This document shows, piece by piece, positions 51,967-61,078 of a DNA stretch of 64,000 bases. The stretch covers positions 55,444 through 119,443 of the forward strand of contig UQGA01000003.1 in the NCBI GenBank assembly GCA_900540495.1. The letters run 5' to 3'. The notes below the pieces were generated by a model. It saw only the letters and a program-made list of their open reading frames with translations. It did not search any database and was not told where the DNA came from. Within the stretch, counting starts at the first letter, position 1, and the number at the start of each line of letters is the position of its first letter. Source of the stretch: an uncultured Eubacteriales bacterium (GTDB taxonomy: Bacteria > Bacillota > Clostridia > Christensenellales > CAG-138). The translations under genes and the position numbers were made by a program.

Positions 51967-52641
51967 TCAGCCCTCCCCCCGTTTCATCCGCTTTTCAAGC
52001 GCGCCCATGAGCTTGGACAGTGGAAACGTGATACAGAAGTACAGCAGCGCCACGACGAGCAGCGGCTCAAACGGCCGTGCGATGGCCGCGCGCACCATAT
52101 CGGACATGTACATCAGTTCAAACACGCCCACGACCGAACAGATGGAGCTTTCCTTGATGATGGCGACAAATTCGTTGCCGAGCGCCGGCAGAATATTGCG
52201 GAAAGCCTGCGGCAAAACGATATGCCGCATGGTCTGCCCGTGCGTCAGGCCGAGACTGCGCCCGGCTTCCGTCTGCCCGGCATCTACGGCCGAAATGCCG
52301 GCGCGGATGATCTCCGCCACATAACCGGTCGAATTGAACGCCATGGCGACCACGCAGGGGATGAACACGCTCATCTTGGCCAGCGCCGGGAACAGAATGA
52401 TGAGCCCATAGCGGAACAGGTACAGTTGCACCAGCAGCGGCGTGCCGCGCACAAACTCGACATAGGCCGCCGAGACGGTGCGGAGCACCCTGTTGCGCGC
52501 GATGCGCAGCAGGCCCATGAGCGTGCCGAAAAATGTGCTCAGCACGAGCGAGATGAGCGAAAGCGCAAGCGTCATCCACAGGCCGTCCAGGAAGAACTGC
52601 CAATAGGTGCTGATAAATTGAAAGCTGAACGTATAGCTCAT
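51967..52641 (-). CDS. Polar amino-acid ABC importer permease (GlnP/HisM type)
   Basis: The 224-residue permease has the His/Glu/Gln/Arg-type signature: EFVRGTPLLVQLYLF and the EAA-like loop EAGRSLGLTHGQTMRHI. Five to six helices are predicted. AAAGGAGCGG precedes ATG 52641. It is the first gene of the importer operon. Confidence 0.95.
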   Translation of the reverse strand: MSYTFSFQFISTYWQFFLDGLWMTLALSLISLVLSTFFGTLMGLLRIARNRVLRTVSAAYVEFVRGTPLLVQLYLFRYGLIILFPALAKMSVFIPCVVAMAFNSTGYVAEIIRAGISAVDAGQTEAGRSLGLTHGQTMRHIVLPQAFRNILPALGNEFVAIIKESSICSVVGVFELMYMSDMVRAAIARPFEPLLVVALLYFCITFPLSKLMGALEKRMKRGEG

Positions 52642-52668
52642 GCGCCCGCTCCTTTCGCCGTTCTTTGC

Positions 52669-52697
52669 AGTATAGCGTGCGGGTCTGCATGTGTCAA
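52669..52697 (-). promoter_or_regulatory. Near-consensus promoter of amino-acid importer operon
   Basis: TTGACA (52692-52697), spacer 17 and TATACT (52669-52674) lie on the minus strand, 27 bp before the permease start. Confidence 0.88.
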
Positions 52698-52779
52698 GGT
52701 ATAAAGTGCATAAATATAAATTCCTTCAAGCTCTCCTGCAATTCCTGCGCCGAGCGCGCAAAGGGTCGTGTAAGGGCGC

Positions 52780-53355
52780 TCACCGATCGCCCGTCCGATC
52801 CTCCCCGGGCTCCCCATCCTCCGCCTCCGGCTCCTCGAGCAGGTGATTGAGCAGGTAAAGATAGATCTCCTCCGCGCGCGTCTGCCAACCCCGCCGCACG
52901 CGCTGGGCCATCGCCCGGGAAATTACGCGCAGCCGGATTTCCGCGGCAACCGCGTTCTTCTCCTGCACGCGCAGCTCTACCTCGTAGGCTCCGCCTTCGA
53001 GCTCCCGCATGGAGGAGACCACCTGCGTTTCCTTTTCCAGGTCGGCGCGGTGTTGCGCCGCATAGGCGGCAAGCCGCTCCCGCAGGGAAAAGGGCAGGCT
53101 TTCCTCAAACATTGCGAGCGTATCCGCTCCGCGCGCGGAAACACGGTACCCCTGCCCGAACGTGCGCGGAATTGCGGCGATCAGGCCGTCCTCCTCCATC
53201 TCGGCAAGCGCGGTCTGAAAGGCAAAATAGGACATGCAATCGTTTTCGACCATCACGCGGTAGAGCTGCTCCCGCGTAAGATCGAGATCCGCAGCGCGTG
53301 TAAAATACAGAATCGTCAGCTTGTCCTTAGTTTCTCCCTTTGCAAATATTGGCAT
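52780..53355 (-). CDS. DUF4364 family protein
   Basis: The 191-residue cytoplasmic protein matches DUF4364, widespread in Clostridia. It has an N-terminal winged-helix-like region (KLTILYFTRAADLDLTREQLYR) and EEDGLIAAIPRTFGQGYRVSARG. A beta-rich middle and an acidic tail follow. A regulatory DNA-binding role is plausible but unproven. GGAGG lies 5 nt before the ATG. It appears monocistronic. Confidence 0.82.
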   Translation of the reverse strand: MPIFAKGETKDKLTILYFTRAADLDLTREQLYRVMVENDCMSYFAFQTALAEMEEDGLIAAIPRTFGQGYRVSARGADTLAMFEESLPFSLRERLAAYAAQHRADLEKETQVVSSMRELEGGAYEVELRVQEKNAVAAEIRLRVISRAMAQRVRRGWQTRAEEIYLYLLNHLLEEPEAEDGEPGEDRTGDR

Positions 53356-53375
53356 GGCAACCTCCGTTCCCCGCC

Positions 53376-53404
53376 ATTATAACACGACCGGCTAAACCCG
53401 GCAA
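53376..53404 (-). promoter_or_regulatory. Predicted promoter of DUF4364 gene
   Basis: TTGCCG (53399-53404), spacer 17 and TATAAT (53376-53381) lie on the minus strand. Confidence 0.72.
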
Positions 53405-53436
53405 TCACCGCGCCGTCGGCGCGCCGATCACCCCCT

Positions 53437-54138
53437 TCACTCCACGCGCAGCATCCGATATCCGACGCCGATATGCGTCTGGATATACTGTGGGCCGTCC
53501 GGAGTTGGTTCCAGCTTTTTACGAAGCGTAGCCATGAACACGCGCAGAGAGGAGACGTTGCTCTCGCTGGCACCGCCCCACACGCGTTCGACGAGAAAGC
53601 TGTGCGTCAGCACCTTGCCCACGTTTTGCGAGAGCACGGTAAGCAGGCGGTACTCGATCGGCGTCAAATGCAGCTCCTCGCCATTGATACTGGCGCACCC
53701 CGCCGCGTAATCCACACGCAGTTTCCCGTTGACAAAGACGGCGCCTGCCGGCGCGCCGCCGGCCTGCATATAGGACAGGCGGCGACGGGTCACGCGAAGG
53801 CGCGCCAGCAGCTCCTCTACGGAAAACGGCTTTGTCAGGTAATCATCCGCCCCCGCGTCCAGCGCATCGATCTTATCCGTATCCTCGCTTCGTGCGGAGA
53901 TAACGATGATCGGCAAATTGCTCCAGGTCCGTATACGACGGATGACATCCACGCCATCCAGATCCGGCAGTCCAAGGTCGAGCAGGATGATATCCGGATT
54001 ATGCGTGGATGCGGCCAGTATGGCGCTCTCACCGTTCGACGCGGTCAGATAGCGATAGTCGTGTACCTTGAGCGTCGTGGCGATCAGGTTTCGTACCGGC
54101 GGATCGTCCTCAACGACCAGAATCAGCGGCTTGCTCAT
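53437..54138 (-). CDS. kdpE: KdpE-like OmpR-family response regulator
   Basis: The 233-residue regulator has an N-terminal receiver domain: acidic pair in VVEDD, phospho-acceptor Asp54 in LLDLGLPDLDG, and Lys in DYLTKPF. A winged-helix DNA-binding domain follows (LTPIEYRLLTVL, ending IQTHIGVGYRML). It pairs with the KdpD-like kinase, whose gene overlaps by 29 nt. ATG 54138 has GGAGG 8 nt upstream. In known systems KdpE activates kdpFABC; here no kdp pump genes are present and ktrBA lie upstream in the same run. Confidence 0.93.
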   Translation of the reverse strand: MSKPLILVVEDDPPVRNLIATTLKVHDYRYLTASNGESAILAASTHNPDIILLDLGLPDLDGVDVIRRIRTWSNLPIIVISARSEDTDKIDALDAGADDYLTKPFSVEELLARLRVTRRRLSYMQAGGAPAGAVFVNGKLRVDYAAGCASINGEELHLTPIEYRLLTVLSQNVGKVLTHSFLVERVWGGASESNVSSLRVFMATLRKKLEPTPDGPQYIQTHIGVGYRMLRVE

Positions 54139-56803
54139 GCGTTTTACCTCCATAGGGCAAAGTAAAGGAAAATATGGCGCCATGCGGCCGGTTGTCAAGG
54201 ACGGAGATGTTCCCGCCATGCGCGCAGACGATGGATTTGCAAAGCGCAAGTCCGAGGCCGAGGCTCCTTCGTCCGTCGGCGACGGGACTGCTGCCGGAAT
54301 AAAACATATCGAAAATACGGGGTTTCATCTCGTCCGGCACGCCGGGTCCATCGTCGGCAATTTCGATACGCGCCATGCGTCCGGCACGGCCGGTGCGAAT
54401 GCGGATGCTCGTACCGGGCGGCGTATGCTGAATCGCGTTATCTACAATATTGATAATGACCTGCATGACGAGCCGCGCATCCATACGGGCAAGCAGGAGT
54501 TCGTCCTCGTGTTCCACCGTGACGGTATATTCGCTTCGGCGGGGATCGATGTGTCGCAGCGCCTCGCAAACGACCTCGTCCACAAGCTCCGTTGTCAACC
54601 GGATCTTCATCCGCCCATCCTCGATGCGCGTGACAAAGAGCAGATTCTCCACCAGATTGATGAGCCACAGGGCGTCGTCATGGATATCGGCATAGATGGC
54701 GGTACGCGCCGCGTCATCAAGCTTATCGCCGTTGGAAAGCAGATTGCTGGCGTTGCCGGAGATTGCGGTCAGGGGCGTGCGCAGATCGTGTGAAATGGAA
54801 CGCAGCAGATTTGCGCGGAGCTGCTCCCCCTGTGCAAGCAGCGCCGTCTGTTCTCTCTCGCGGACATTGCGGATGTTTTCAAGCGCCAGCGCGCACTCGC
54901 CAAGAATGGATTGCAGGATGCTCGACTCAAACGTATCCGGTGTGCCGCCGGTCACATCCACGCCTGCAACGCCATAGACGCGCTCGCCGAGGCGAGCGGG
55001 CAGATACAGGCAGACTGCGTCCGGCAACGTATCCGTCGTTGCGCCGGCGCGTCGCTTGTTGCGAGCGGCCAGCATGGCGGCGGCACGTTCCACGCCACCC
55101 GTGAGCAGATCAGGGTTGCAAGAAGGAGCGCCTCCCTCGCGGCGACGGGTGGCGGGAAAAACCCTCGGCTCCGACAAATTTCCATCTTCAAGCAGATACA
55201 TCACGATGTTCAGGCCGAGCAGCTTCCCAAGCTGCGTCGCCGTCGATTCGACGGCGTCATTGGCCGTCACCGCTCGTTGCAGCAGGCGATTGGTATCAAA
55301 CAGAATCTTCGTTCGAAAGGCAACCTGTCCCGTTTGCTTGACATGCTCTTTCAGTCGCTGTGCAAGCGTTCCTGTGAGCAGTGCCACGATGAACATGGCG
55401 GCAAAGGTGAGCGGGTAGTCCTTCCCATAGGCCATGAACGTAAAGCGCGGACGGGTAAAGAAAAAGTTGAAAACCAGCACGCCTGCTACGGCGGAAATTG
55501 AGCTGGCCACCCAGCCGTTTGTGGCAAGCGACACCAGCAATACGCCCAGAATATAGATGGCCACGATCGCCGTCTCCGGAAAGCCAAGCGTTTGAAAAAT
55601 CAGGCTGACAAGTGTTGTCAGGAGCAGAATGCCGGCCGCCTTGCCGAGGTCGCGCAGCGCGAGGTGGTGTTTTGAGGTCGCCACCACAGCGTCCTGCCGG
55701 TATCCTGCCTGCTGTGTGCCGTCAGGTATAATGTAAATATCCAATCCGGGCGCCATGGCTGCGAGCCGCTCCGTGAGGGCTGGTTTGCTCCACGGATGCC
55801 GCCTTGTCACGCCGCTCCTGCCCAAAACGATCTTCGTCACGCCGGACAGGCGGGCAAACTCCGAAATCTGATAGGCGATATCCTCCCCATAGGCCGTTTC
55901 AATGCGCGCGCCGAGTTGTTCCGCAAGGCGTGCGCTGTCCTGCAAGCGTTTTCGATCCTCAGGCGTCATCGTCTCATAGCCCGGCGTGCGGACAAACAGT
56001 GCCGTCAGCGTACCGCCGAATGCTGCGGCCATCCGGGCGGCGGTATGAATGATCTTTGGATTGGATGGCGCGGAGGAAAGGCACACCAGAATATGTTCGC
56101 CGACGGAAGAACCGCCCTGCATTCCCCGGTCCGCCATGCTCAGACGCCGGCTCAGGCGTTCGGCAAAGCGGCGCGCCGCAAGCATCCGCAGCGCATCAAT
56201 TTTTTCCTGCGCAGCCGGGCCAAGGCGCGCTTCCCACCGCTCCGGCGCCCTCCGCGGATCGGCATCCACCAGTTCCACACAATCGGCCCCGTCGAACAGC
56301 TCGTCCGGAATTCTCGCCCGGGCGGGGGCTCCCAGAATCTCGTAGACCGCATCGCTCAGGCTCTCGATCTGCCGCACGTCAACGGTTGTATAGACATCTG
56401 TACCGGCAAGCAGCAGTTCCTGCACCTCCTGATACCGCCTGCCATGCAGACTTCCCGGCAAATTTTCATGCGCCAGGTCCTCCACCAGCAGCAGTTGTGG
56501 TCGGTGCAAAAGGGCCGCGGCAAGGTCAAGCTGCGCGTCATCACTGCGCAGCACACGCACATGGGGCAACGCAGCCAGCGCCTCCAGCAGCCGTTCGCCC
56601 TCCGGGCAACCATGCACGGCAGCGACGCTCACCACGACATTCGTACCCTGTCGCGCGACGTCAAGACCTGCGCGCAACATGGCACAGGTCGTCCCGGCGC
56701 CGGGAGCAACGCCAAAGAAAATCTTCAATTGACCCTGGGATTTCCACTCCTGCACCGTCGTTGGTGCGCCCGACGAAGCATCATGCCGATCCAGCGCAAG
56801 CAC
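54110..56803 (-). CDS. kdpD: KdpD-like osmosensitive K+ sensor histidine kinase
   Basis: The 897-residue kinase has an N-terminal KdpD domain (~20-230), a USP-like domain (~230-370) and four membrane helices with the GAF-like region (~385-640). It ends with HisKA (SISHDLRTPLTAISGNASN, His near 670) and HATPase_c (DNAIQHTPPG, DDGPGVPDE, LGLGLALCKSIV). In the N-terminal P-loop the canonical GxAPGxGKT reads GVAPGAGTT (residues 31-39): the Walker lysine is Thr. The frame begins at GTG 56803, where the best ribosome site (GGAGGT) overlaps the codon itself, so the true start may be slightly downstream. Confidence 0.93.
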   Translation of the reverse strand: MLALDRHDASSGAPTTVQEWKSQGQLKIFFGVAPGAGTTCAMLRAGLDVARQGTNVVVSVAAVHGCPEGERLLEALAALPHVRVLRSDDAQLDLAAALLHRPQLLLVEDLAHENLPGSLHGRRYQEVQELLLAGTDVYTTVDVRQIESLSDAVYEILGAPARARIPDELFDGADCVELVDADPRRAPERWEARLGPAAQEKIDALRMLAARRFAERLSRRLSMADRGMQGGSSVGEHILVCLSSAPSNPKIIHTAARMAAAFGGTLTALFVRTPGYETMTPEDRKRLQDSARLAEQLGARIETAYGEDIAYQISEFARLSGVTKIVLGRSGVTRRHPWSKPALTERLAAMAPGLDIYIIPDGTQQAGYRQDAVVATSKHHLALRDLGKAAGILLLTTLVSLIFQTLGFPETAIVAIYILGVLLVSLATNGWVASSISAVAGVLVFNFFFTRPRFTFMAYGKDYPLTFAAMFIVALLTGTLAQRLKEHVKQTGQVAFRTKILFDTNRLLQRAVTANDAVESTATQLGKLLGLNIVMYLLEDGNLSEPRVFPATRRREGGAPSCNPDLLTGGVERAAAMLAARNKRRAGATTDTLPDAVCLYLPARLGERVYGVAGVDVTGGTPDTFESSILQSILGECALALENIRNVREREQTALLAQGEQLRANLLRSISHDLRTPLTAISGNASNLLSNGDKLDDAARTAIYADIHDDALWLINLVENLLFVTRIEDGRMKIRLTTELVDEVVCEALRHIDPRRSEYTVTVEHEDELLLARMDARLVMQVIINIVDNAIQHTPPGTSIRIRTGRAGRMARIEIADDGPGVPDEMKPRIFDMFYSGSSPVADGRRSLGLGLALCKSIVCAHGGNISVLDNRPHGAIFSFTLPYGGKTHEQAADSGR

Positions 56804-57332
56804 CTCCTGTGAAATTCAAAGGGTTGGAAACGCTCTGTAAAGCTCCCTCTCCTTGGAGCCTGTCGGCAAGCAGGACAACCAGCGCAGGAGGAGCCTCCCT
56901 TTTCCAGACAACGCTCTGCCGCGGATTCTCGCCGGGGCAGGCGCGCGCCGTGACAGGCCTGCCGCCAAATCGCAAAACTGCCTCCGGCTGTACCAGGGTG
57001 ACCGCCCGGCAGTCCGGAGGCACATCATTGCCGTCATCCGGCTGGACGATGATATCAATCGTACGATCCTCCAGTCGTTCGTACAACCGTGCGGATGCGG
57101 CATGGTAAAAGCATACGGCCGTCGACGGTCGCTCATCAAAAACCGATAGCAGCGCCTCCTCGAGTCCGGGCGCAAGGGATGGCGCGCAAATGCCGATGCG
57201 CAAGCAGTCCCCGTCCGCGCAGTCGGCGCGGACGCTTCGTTTGGTCTCCAGCAAACCATCCAACAACAAAAGCGGTAAGAATCCGGCGGCCATGGCAGCA
57301 ACGGCAATGCAGATAACCAGCACATCGCGCAC
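56781..57332 (-). CDS. Hypothetical membrane-anchored protein between ktrA and kdpD
   Basis: I do not recognise this 183-residue protein. Residues 3-25 form one membrane helix (LVICIAVAAMAAGFLPLLLL). The rest is a soluble domain with strand-helix alternation (CLRIGICAPSLAPGLEEALL, then IDIIVQPDD) that recalls half of a type II periplasmic-binding fold. GTG 57332 is preceded by AAGGGGGTGG. It lies 31 nt after ktrA and overlaps kdpD by 23 nt, so it is produced with the potassium system. A role as extracytoplasmic sensor or accessory is an inference from location and topology. Confidence 0.72.
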   Translation of the reverse strand: MRDVLVICIAVAAMAAGFLPLLLLDGLLETKRSVRADCADGDCLRIGICAPSLAPGLEEALLSVFDERPSTAVCFYHAASARLYERLEDRTIDIIVQPDDGNDVPPDCRAVTLVQPEAVLRFGGRPVTARACPGENPRQSVVWKREAPPALVVLLADRLQGEGALQSVSNPLNFTGGACAGSA

Positions 57333-57363
57333 AGAACCACCCCCTTATTGTTCATCCGGTTTC

Positions 57364-58011
57364 TTACAGATGGAAGCATTTTTGCAGGTTCTTATACTCG
57401 CCAAGTACAAGGAGCGTGTCACGAAGCGTCAGCTTCGTGGAGGGCAGGACGGAAAGATCCATCCTGCCGTCGTGCTTGACGGCCAGAATGTTGATGCCGT
57501 ATTTCTTGCGAATGTCGATCTGTTCAATCGTCCGGCCAATCCAGTCCGCCGGCAGATCCACCTCGAAAATCGCATGATCCTGATCGAGAGCGATATAATC
57601 GAGGATATGATCCGAACTGTAACGAATGGCCGTCCATTTGGCAAGCTGACGCTCCGGATAGACGACCTCGTCCGCGCCGTTGCGCAGAAGAAACTTCGCC
57701 TGTACATCCCGGGCCGCACGCGAGACGACGAGTTTTGCGCCCAGCTCCTTGAGCAGCGACGTGGTCTCCAGCGAACTTTGAAAATCGTTTCCGATGGCGA
57801 CAATGCAGGCGTCAAAGTTTCGAACGCCAAGCGAGGAAAGGAACTCCTCGTTCGTGCTGTCGCCGATCTGAGCGCCCGTTACAAAGGGTAATACGTCGTT
57901 GATCCTCTCTTCGCTGGCATCCACCGCCATGACCTCGTGGCCGAGGTCGTTGAGTTCCATGGCGATGTGCTTGCCGAAACGGCCAAGGCCGATCAGCAGG
58001 ATGGATTTCAT
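57364..58011 (-). CDS. ktrA: Ktr potassium channel regulatory subunit (RCK domain)
   Basis: KtrA forms the cytoplasmic nucleotide-gated ring that opens the KtrB channel. The 215-residue product has an N-terminal RCK_N Rossmann domain (LLIGLGRFGKHIAMELNDLG, acidic VDAS, then ACIVAIGNDFQSSL). A C-terminal RCK_C/TrkA_C domain follows (~135-215), a common site for cyclic-di-AMP binding. It follows ktrB by 14 nt. Confidence 0.95.
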   Translation of the reverse strand: MKSILLIGLGRFGKHIAMELNDLGHEVMAVDASEERINDVLPFVTGAQIGDSTNEEFLSSLGVRNFDACIVAIGNDFQSSLETTSLLKELGAKLVVSRAARDVQAKFLLRNGADEVVYPERQLAKWTAIRYSSDHILDYIALDQDHAIFEVDLPADWIGRTIEQIDIRKKYGINILAVKHDGRMDLSVLPSTKLTLRDTLLVLGEYKNLQKCFHL

Positions 58012-58025
58012 CTGAAAAACCTCCT

Positions 58026-59357
58026 TTATCCTACCGTAATTTTTTCCTGAGGAAGTTTGCCGCTCTGAACGGTGCGGGACATGGCCGCATAGATCAACGT
58101 CAGGCCGCCCACGCGCCCGAAAAACATCAGCACGATCAAAACGGCTTTGGAAATCGTCTTGAGCGACGGTGTAATGCCCAGGCTGAGTCCCACCGTGCCG
58201 ATGGCAGAGGCGGACTCATACAAACACGTAAGCATGGGGAGCTGCTCCACGCAGCTGATGACCATGCCGCCGGTAAAACATAGCGCGGCATACATCAGCA
58301 GTATGGTGGCGGCATTTGCGACCGTTTCGAGTGCAATGCTGCGGCCGGAGACCTCCGGATTTCCCCGCCGCCGAAACACGGCGACAGCGCACACGGCAAG
58401 GACGGCCACGGTCGTCGTCTTCATGCCGCCCGCCGTTGAACCCGGCGAACCGCCGATCAGCATCAGGAGGATCGTCAGCGCCTGCCCGGGCTCACTCATG
58501 GCGGCAAGGTCAACCGTATTGAAACCGGCCGTGCGCGGCGTGACGGACTGGAACAGCGAGGCGAGCACGCGCTTGCCCGGCGCAAAGTCCGCGAACTCGC
58601 AAAAATAGAAGTACAGGGCCGGCAGCACGATCAGCACCGCCGTGGTGCACAGGATGACCTTGCTCTGCATCCTGTACCGCTTCAGATGCAGCCTGTTGGT
58701 ACGAACGTCGTCCCAGGTCAGGAAGCCAATGCCTCCGATAACAATCAGCAGCATGACAGTGATGTTGATGACCGGATTCCCCACATAGGAAGTCAGCGAA
58801 GAGAACGGTTCCCTCATCCCCATCAAATCGATGCCGGCGTTGCAGAACGCGGAGATGGAATGAAACAACGCCATCCACAGCCCCCGTCCAACGCCAAAGT
58901 CCCGGCAGAATACGGGCGCCATGACCGCCGCGCCAAGCAGCTCGATAAGAATCGTCGTGCGGACGATAAAGTTGGTCAGGCGGACGATGCCGCTCATCTT
59001 CGGCGCCGCCATGGCCTCCTGCATGGTGCTGCGCTGAAACAGCCCGATCTTCCTCCCGGAAATCATGGCGAATGAGGCCGCGACCGTGACAACGCCCATG
59101 CCGCCTATTTGGATGAGCACGAGAATGACGGCATGACCGAAACCCGACCAATAGGTCGCCGTATCGTACACCACCAGTCCCGTTACGCAGACGGATGTCG
59201 TGGATGTAAACAGTGCGTTGACAAACGGCGTAGCGCTCCCGGAGGCCGAAGAAACAGGCAGCATCAGCAGGAGTGCGCCAAGCAGAATCACGCCCGCAAA
59301 GCCGAGGACAATGATCTGAAAGGAATTAAGGACTCTTCGTCTTTTGGGCAGATCCAT
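58026..59357 (-). CDS. ktrB: Ktr/Trk-type potassium channel subunit
   Basis: KtrB is the membrane pore for potassium (often Na-dependent) uptake. The 443-residue protein has the four pseudo-repeats with one selectivity glycine each: TTSVCVTGL, SISAFCNAG, SVTPRTAGF and SAIGTVGLS. GGSPGSTAGGMKTTT is the typical repeat-3 loop. GGAG precedes the ATG by 12 nt. It is the first gene of the ktrB-ktrA-unknown-kdpD-kdpE run. Confidence 0.95.
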   Translation of the reverse strand: MDLPKRRRVLNSFQIIVLGFAGVILLGALLLMLPVSSASGSATPFVNALFTSTTSVCVTGLVVYDTATYWSGFGHAVILVLIQIGGMGVVTVAASFAMISGRKIGLFQRSTMQEAMAAPKMSGIVRLTNFIVRTTILIELLGAAVMAPVFCRDFGVGRGLWMALFHSISAFCNAGIDLMGMREPFSSLTSYVGNPVINITVMLLIVIGGIGFLTWDDVRTNRLHLKRYRMQSKVILCTTAVLIVLPALYFYFCEFADFAPGKRVLASLFQSVTPRTAGFNTVDLAAMSEPGQALTILLMLIGGSPGSTAGGMKTTTVAVLAVCAVAVFRRRGNPEVSGRSIALETVANAATILLMYAALCFTGGMVISCVEQLPMLTCLYESASAIGTVGLSLGITPSLKTISKAVLIVLMFFGRVGGLTLIYAAMSRTVQSGKLPQEKITVG

Positions 59358-59399
59358 TCGATGCCGTTTCTCCTTTCCCGTTCAGCCTTCATCTGAACG

Positions 59400-59468
59400 A
59401 TTATATAACAAATCGTCTTAAGATGGAATAAGCGTCCCGCAACTGACGTTAAGATGGCGTTAAGATGC
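59400..59468 (-). promoter_or_regulatory. ktrB promoter with tandem OmpR/KdpE-type boxes
   Basis: On the minus strand TATAAT (59400-59405) has a weak TTCCAT (59423-59428) 17 bp upstream. CCATCTTAAG (59417-59426) overlaps the -35. CCATCTTAAC (59448-59457) and GCATCTTAAC (59459-59468) sit further upstream, exactly 11 bp apart, the spacing typical of OmpR-family activator sites. The remainder of 59469-59608 holds no recognisable gene. Confidence 0.68.
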
Positions 59469-59608
59469 GCCCGTTTCTTCGCCTCATTCCCGGGTTGATC
59501 GCCGTCGGCCGGGCGACAGACAAGGTGCCGCCGGTTCTGCAGCGCCTCGCGCCACATGCAGGGCGAAAGCCGGCGGCAGAAGCGCGGGCAGGTTGCGGGG
59601 CCTTTTCA

Positions 59609-61078
59609 TTATAGCGGGAATGTCCGCGTGGCGACGGCATCCCGAAACGCCCGGTCATGCTCCACAAAGACCATTGTCGGGGCATACGCCAAAAGCAGCT
59701 CCTCAATCTGGATGCGCGAATAGATGTCCACATAGTTAAGCGGCTCGTCCCAGACATACAGGTGCGCCCGTTCGCACAGGCTGCGGGCAATCAGCACCTT
59801 CTTTTTCTGGCCGCCGGAAAAATCGCGCAGATCCTTTTCAAACTGCAACCTTGCAAAGTCCAGCTTGCGCAGTATGGTCAGGAACTGTGTTGTATCGATC
59901 CGGCACCGTCTTGCATAATCGAGCAACGACCCCTGCAGATGGGCGGTATCCTGCGGCACATAGGAAACGAGCAGCCCCGAAGCGATTTCCAGACTTCCCG
60001 TATGGTCGAGCTGTTCCCCCACCAGAAGCCGGAGCAGGGTCGTCTTGCCGCTGCCGTTGGCGCCGGACAGCGCCAATCGCTCGCCAGGAGCAAGCGTGAA
60101 TGTAACGGGTCCGCAAACCCGCCGGCCGTCATAGCGGATGGTCACGTCCCTGCAGGATATGAGCCGGGTTGCGCAGTGCGGGGAGAGCGGCTGCAATTTC
60201 AGGCTTTCAGCCCGTTCCAAATCCTTCAACAGGCCCGATTTTTCTTCAATCGCCCGCTGCCGCCGCTGTTCAATCGACTTGGACCGCTTCATCATTTTGG
60301 CCGCCTTGTGGCCGATATAACCCCGATCGCCGGCCCCTTCTCCGATTTTGCCCGCCTCCACGCGGTCCGACCAGTCCGACGTACGCTGCGCCGCCTTCTT
60401 CAGGCGGACGATGTCCTTCATCAGCCGCTCGTTCCGCTCCTGTTCAAAAGCCTGGCGGCGCTCGAAATTCGAAAACCACGACGAAAAGTTCCCGCTCTGC
60501 ACCTCGATGCTCGACCGGTTCAACGAAAGGATGTGATCCACGCAGCCGTCAAGAAAACACCGGTCGTGGGAAACGAGAATAAACCCCTTTTTGCGGCGCA
60601 GGTAGGCGGCCACCAATTCCCGCGCGACGATATCCAGATGATTTGTCGGCTCGTCGACAAGCAGGAAGCTCTCCTCGTTTACAAACAGTGCGGCAAGCAG
60701 CGCTTTGGTGCGTTCGCCGCCGGAGAGCGTGTCGAAGGGACGAAACAGCGCATCGGACCTTAGACCGATGAGGGACAGTTCGCGCTCGAGCGCCCAGTCC
60801 GCACCGGTCGGGCACACGTCCCGCAGAACCGCCATCGTCTCCCTTTCCGGATTCTCCACCGAATACGGAAAGTAATTGAACCGTACGGGCGAGGTTATGC
60901 GCCCGCTGTATTCATACTTCCCGAGCAGCAGGTTCAGAAACGTTGTCTTTCCCCTGCCGTTTCGGCCGACAAAGCCGAGCTTCCAGTCCGTATCGACCTG
61001 AAAGTTGACATGTTCAAAAATATTATCATAGCTGGAAGGATAGGAAAAAGTGAGATCCTCCACCCGAATCATTGCCAT
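59609..61078 (-). CDS. ABC-F ribosomal protection protein (Lsa/Vga type)
   Basis: ABC-F proteins of this type bind the ribosomal E site and displace lincosamides, pleuromutilins or streptogramin A. The 489-residue protein has two ATPase domains and no membrane segments. The first has GRNGRGKT (38-45), LSGGERTK and LLVDEPTNHLD. The second has GANGSGKTT, FSGGQKKK and VWDEPLNYVD. The long basic linker between them (~190-290, including DWSDRVEAGKIGEG) is the antibiotic-resistance domain of Lsa/Vga proteins. The opening DWKLGFVGRNGRGKTT is close to LsaA. It is preceded by an attenuator leader. The drug spectrum is not predictable. Confidence 0.93.
   Translation of the reverse strand: MAMIRVEDLTFSYPSSYDNIFEHVNFQVDTDWKLGFVGRNGRGKTTFLNLLLGKYEYSGRITSPVRFNYFPYSVENPERETMAVLRDVCPTGADWALERELSLIGLRSDALFRPFDTLSGGERTKALLAALFVNEESFLLVDEPTNHLDIVARELVAAYLRRKKGFILVSHDRCFLDGCVDHILSLNRSSIEVQSGNFSSWFSNFERRQAFEQERNERLMKDIVRLKKAAQRTSDWSDRVEAGKIGEGAGDRGYIGHKAAKMMKRSKSIEQRRQRAIEEKSGLLKDLERAESLKLQPLSPHCATRLISCRDVTIRYDGRRVCGPVTFTLAPGERLALSGANGSGKTTLLRLLVGEQLDHTGSLEIASGLLVSYVPQDTAHLQGSLLDYARRCRIDTTQFLTILRKLDFARLQFEKDLRDFSGGQKKKVLIARSLCERAHLYVWDEPLNYVDIYSRIQIEELLLAYAPTMVFVEHDRAFRDAVATRTFPL

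Noticed and set aside
56816..57379. Alternative 187-codon frame over the unknown gene between ktrA and kdpD
   Set aside because: It lacks a ribosome site and is Arg-rich; the 57332 frame has an SD, a clean membrane helix and overlaps kdpD as an operon gene would.
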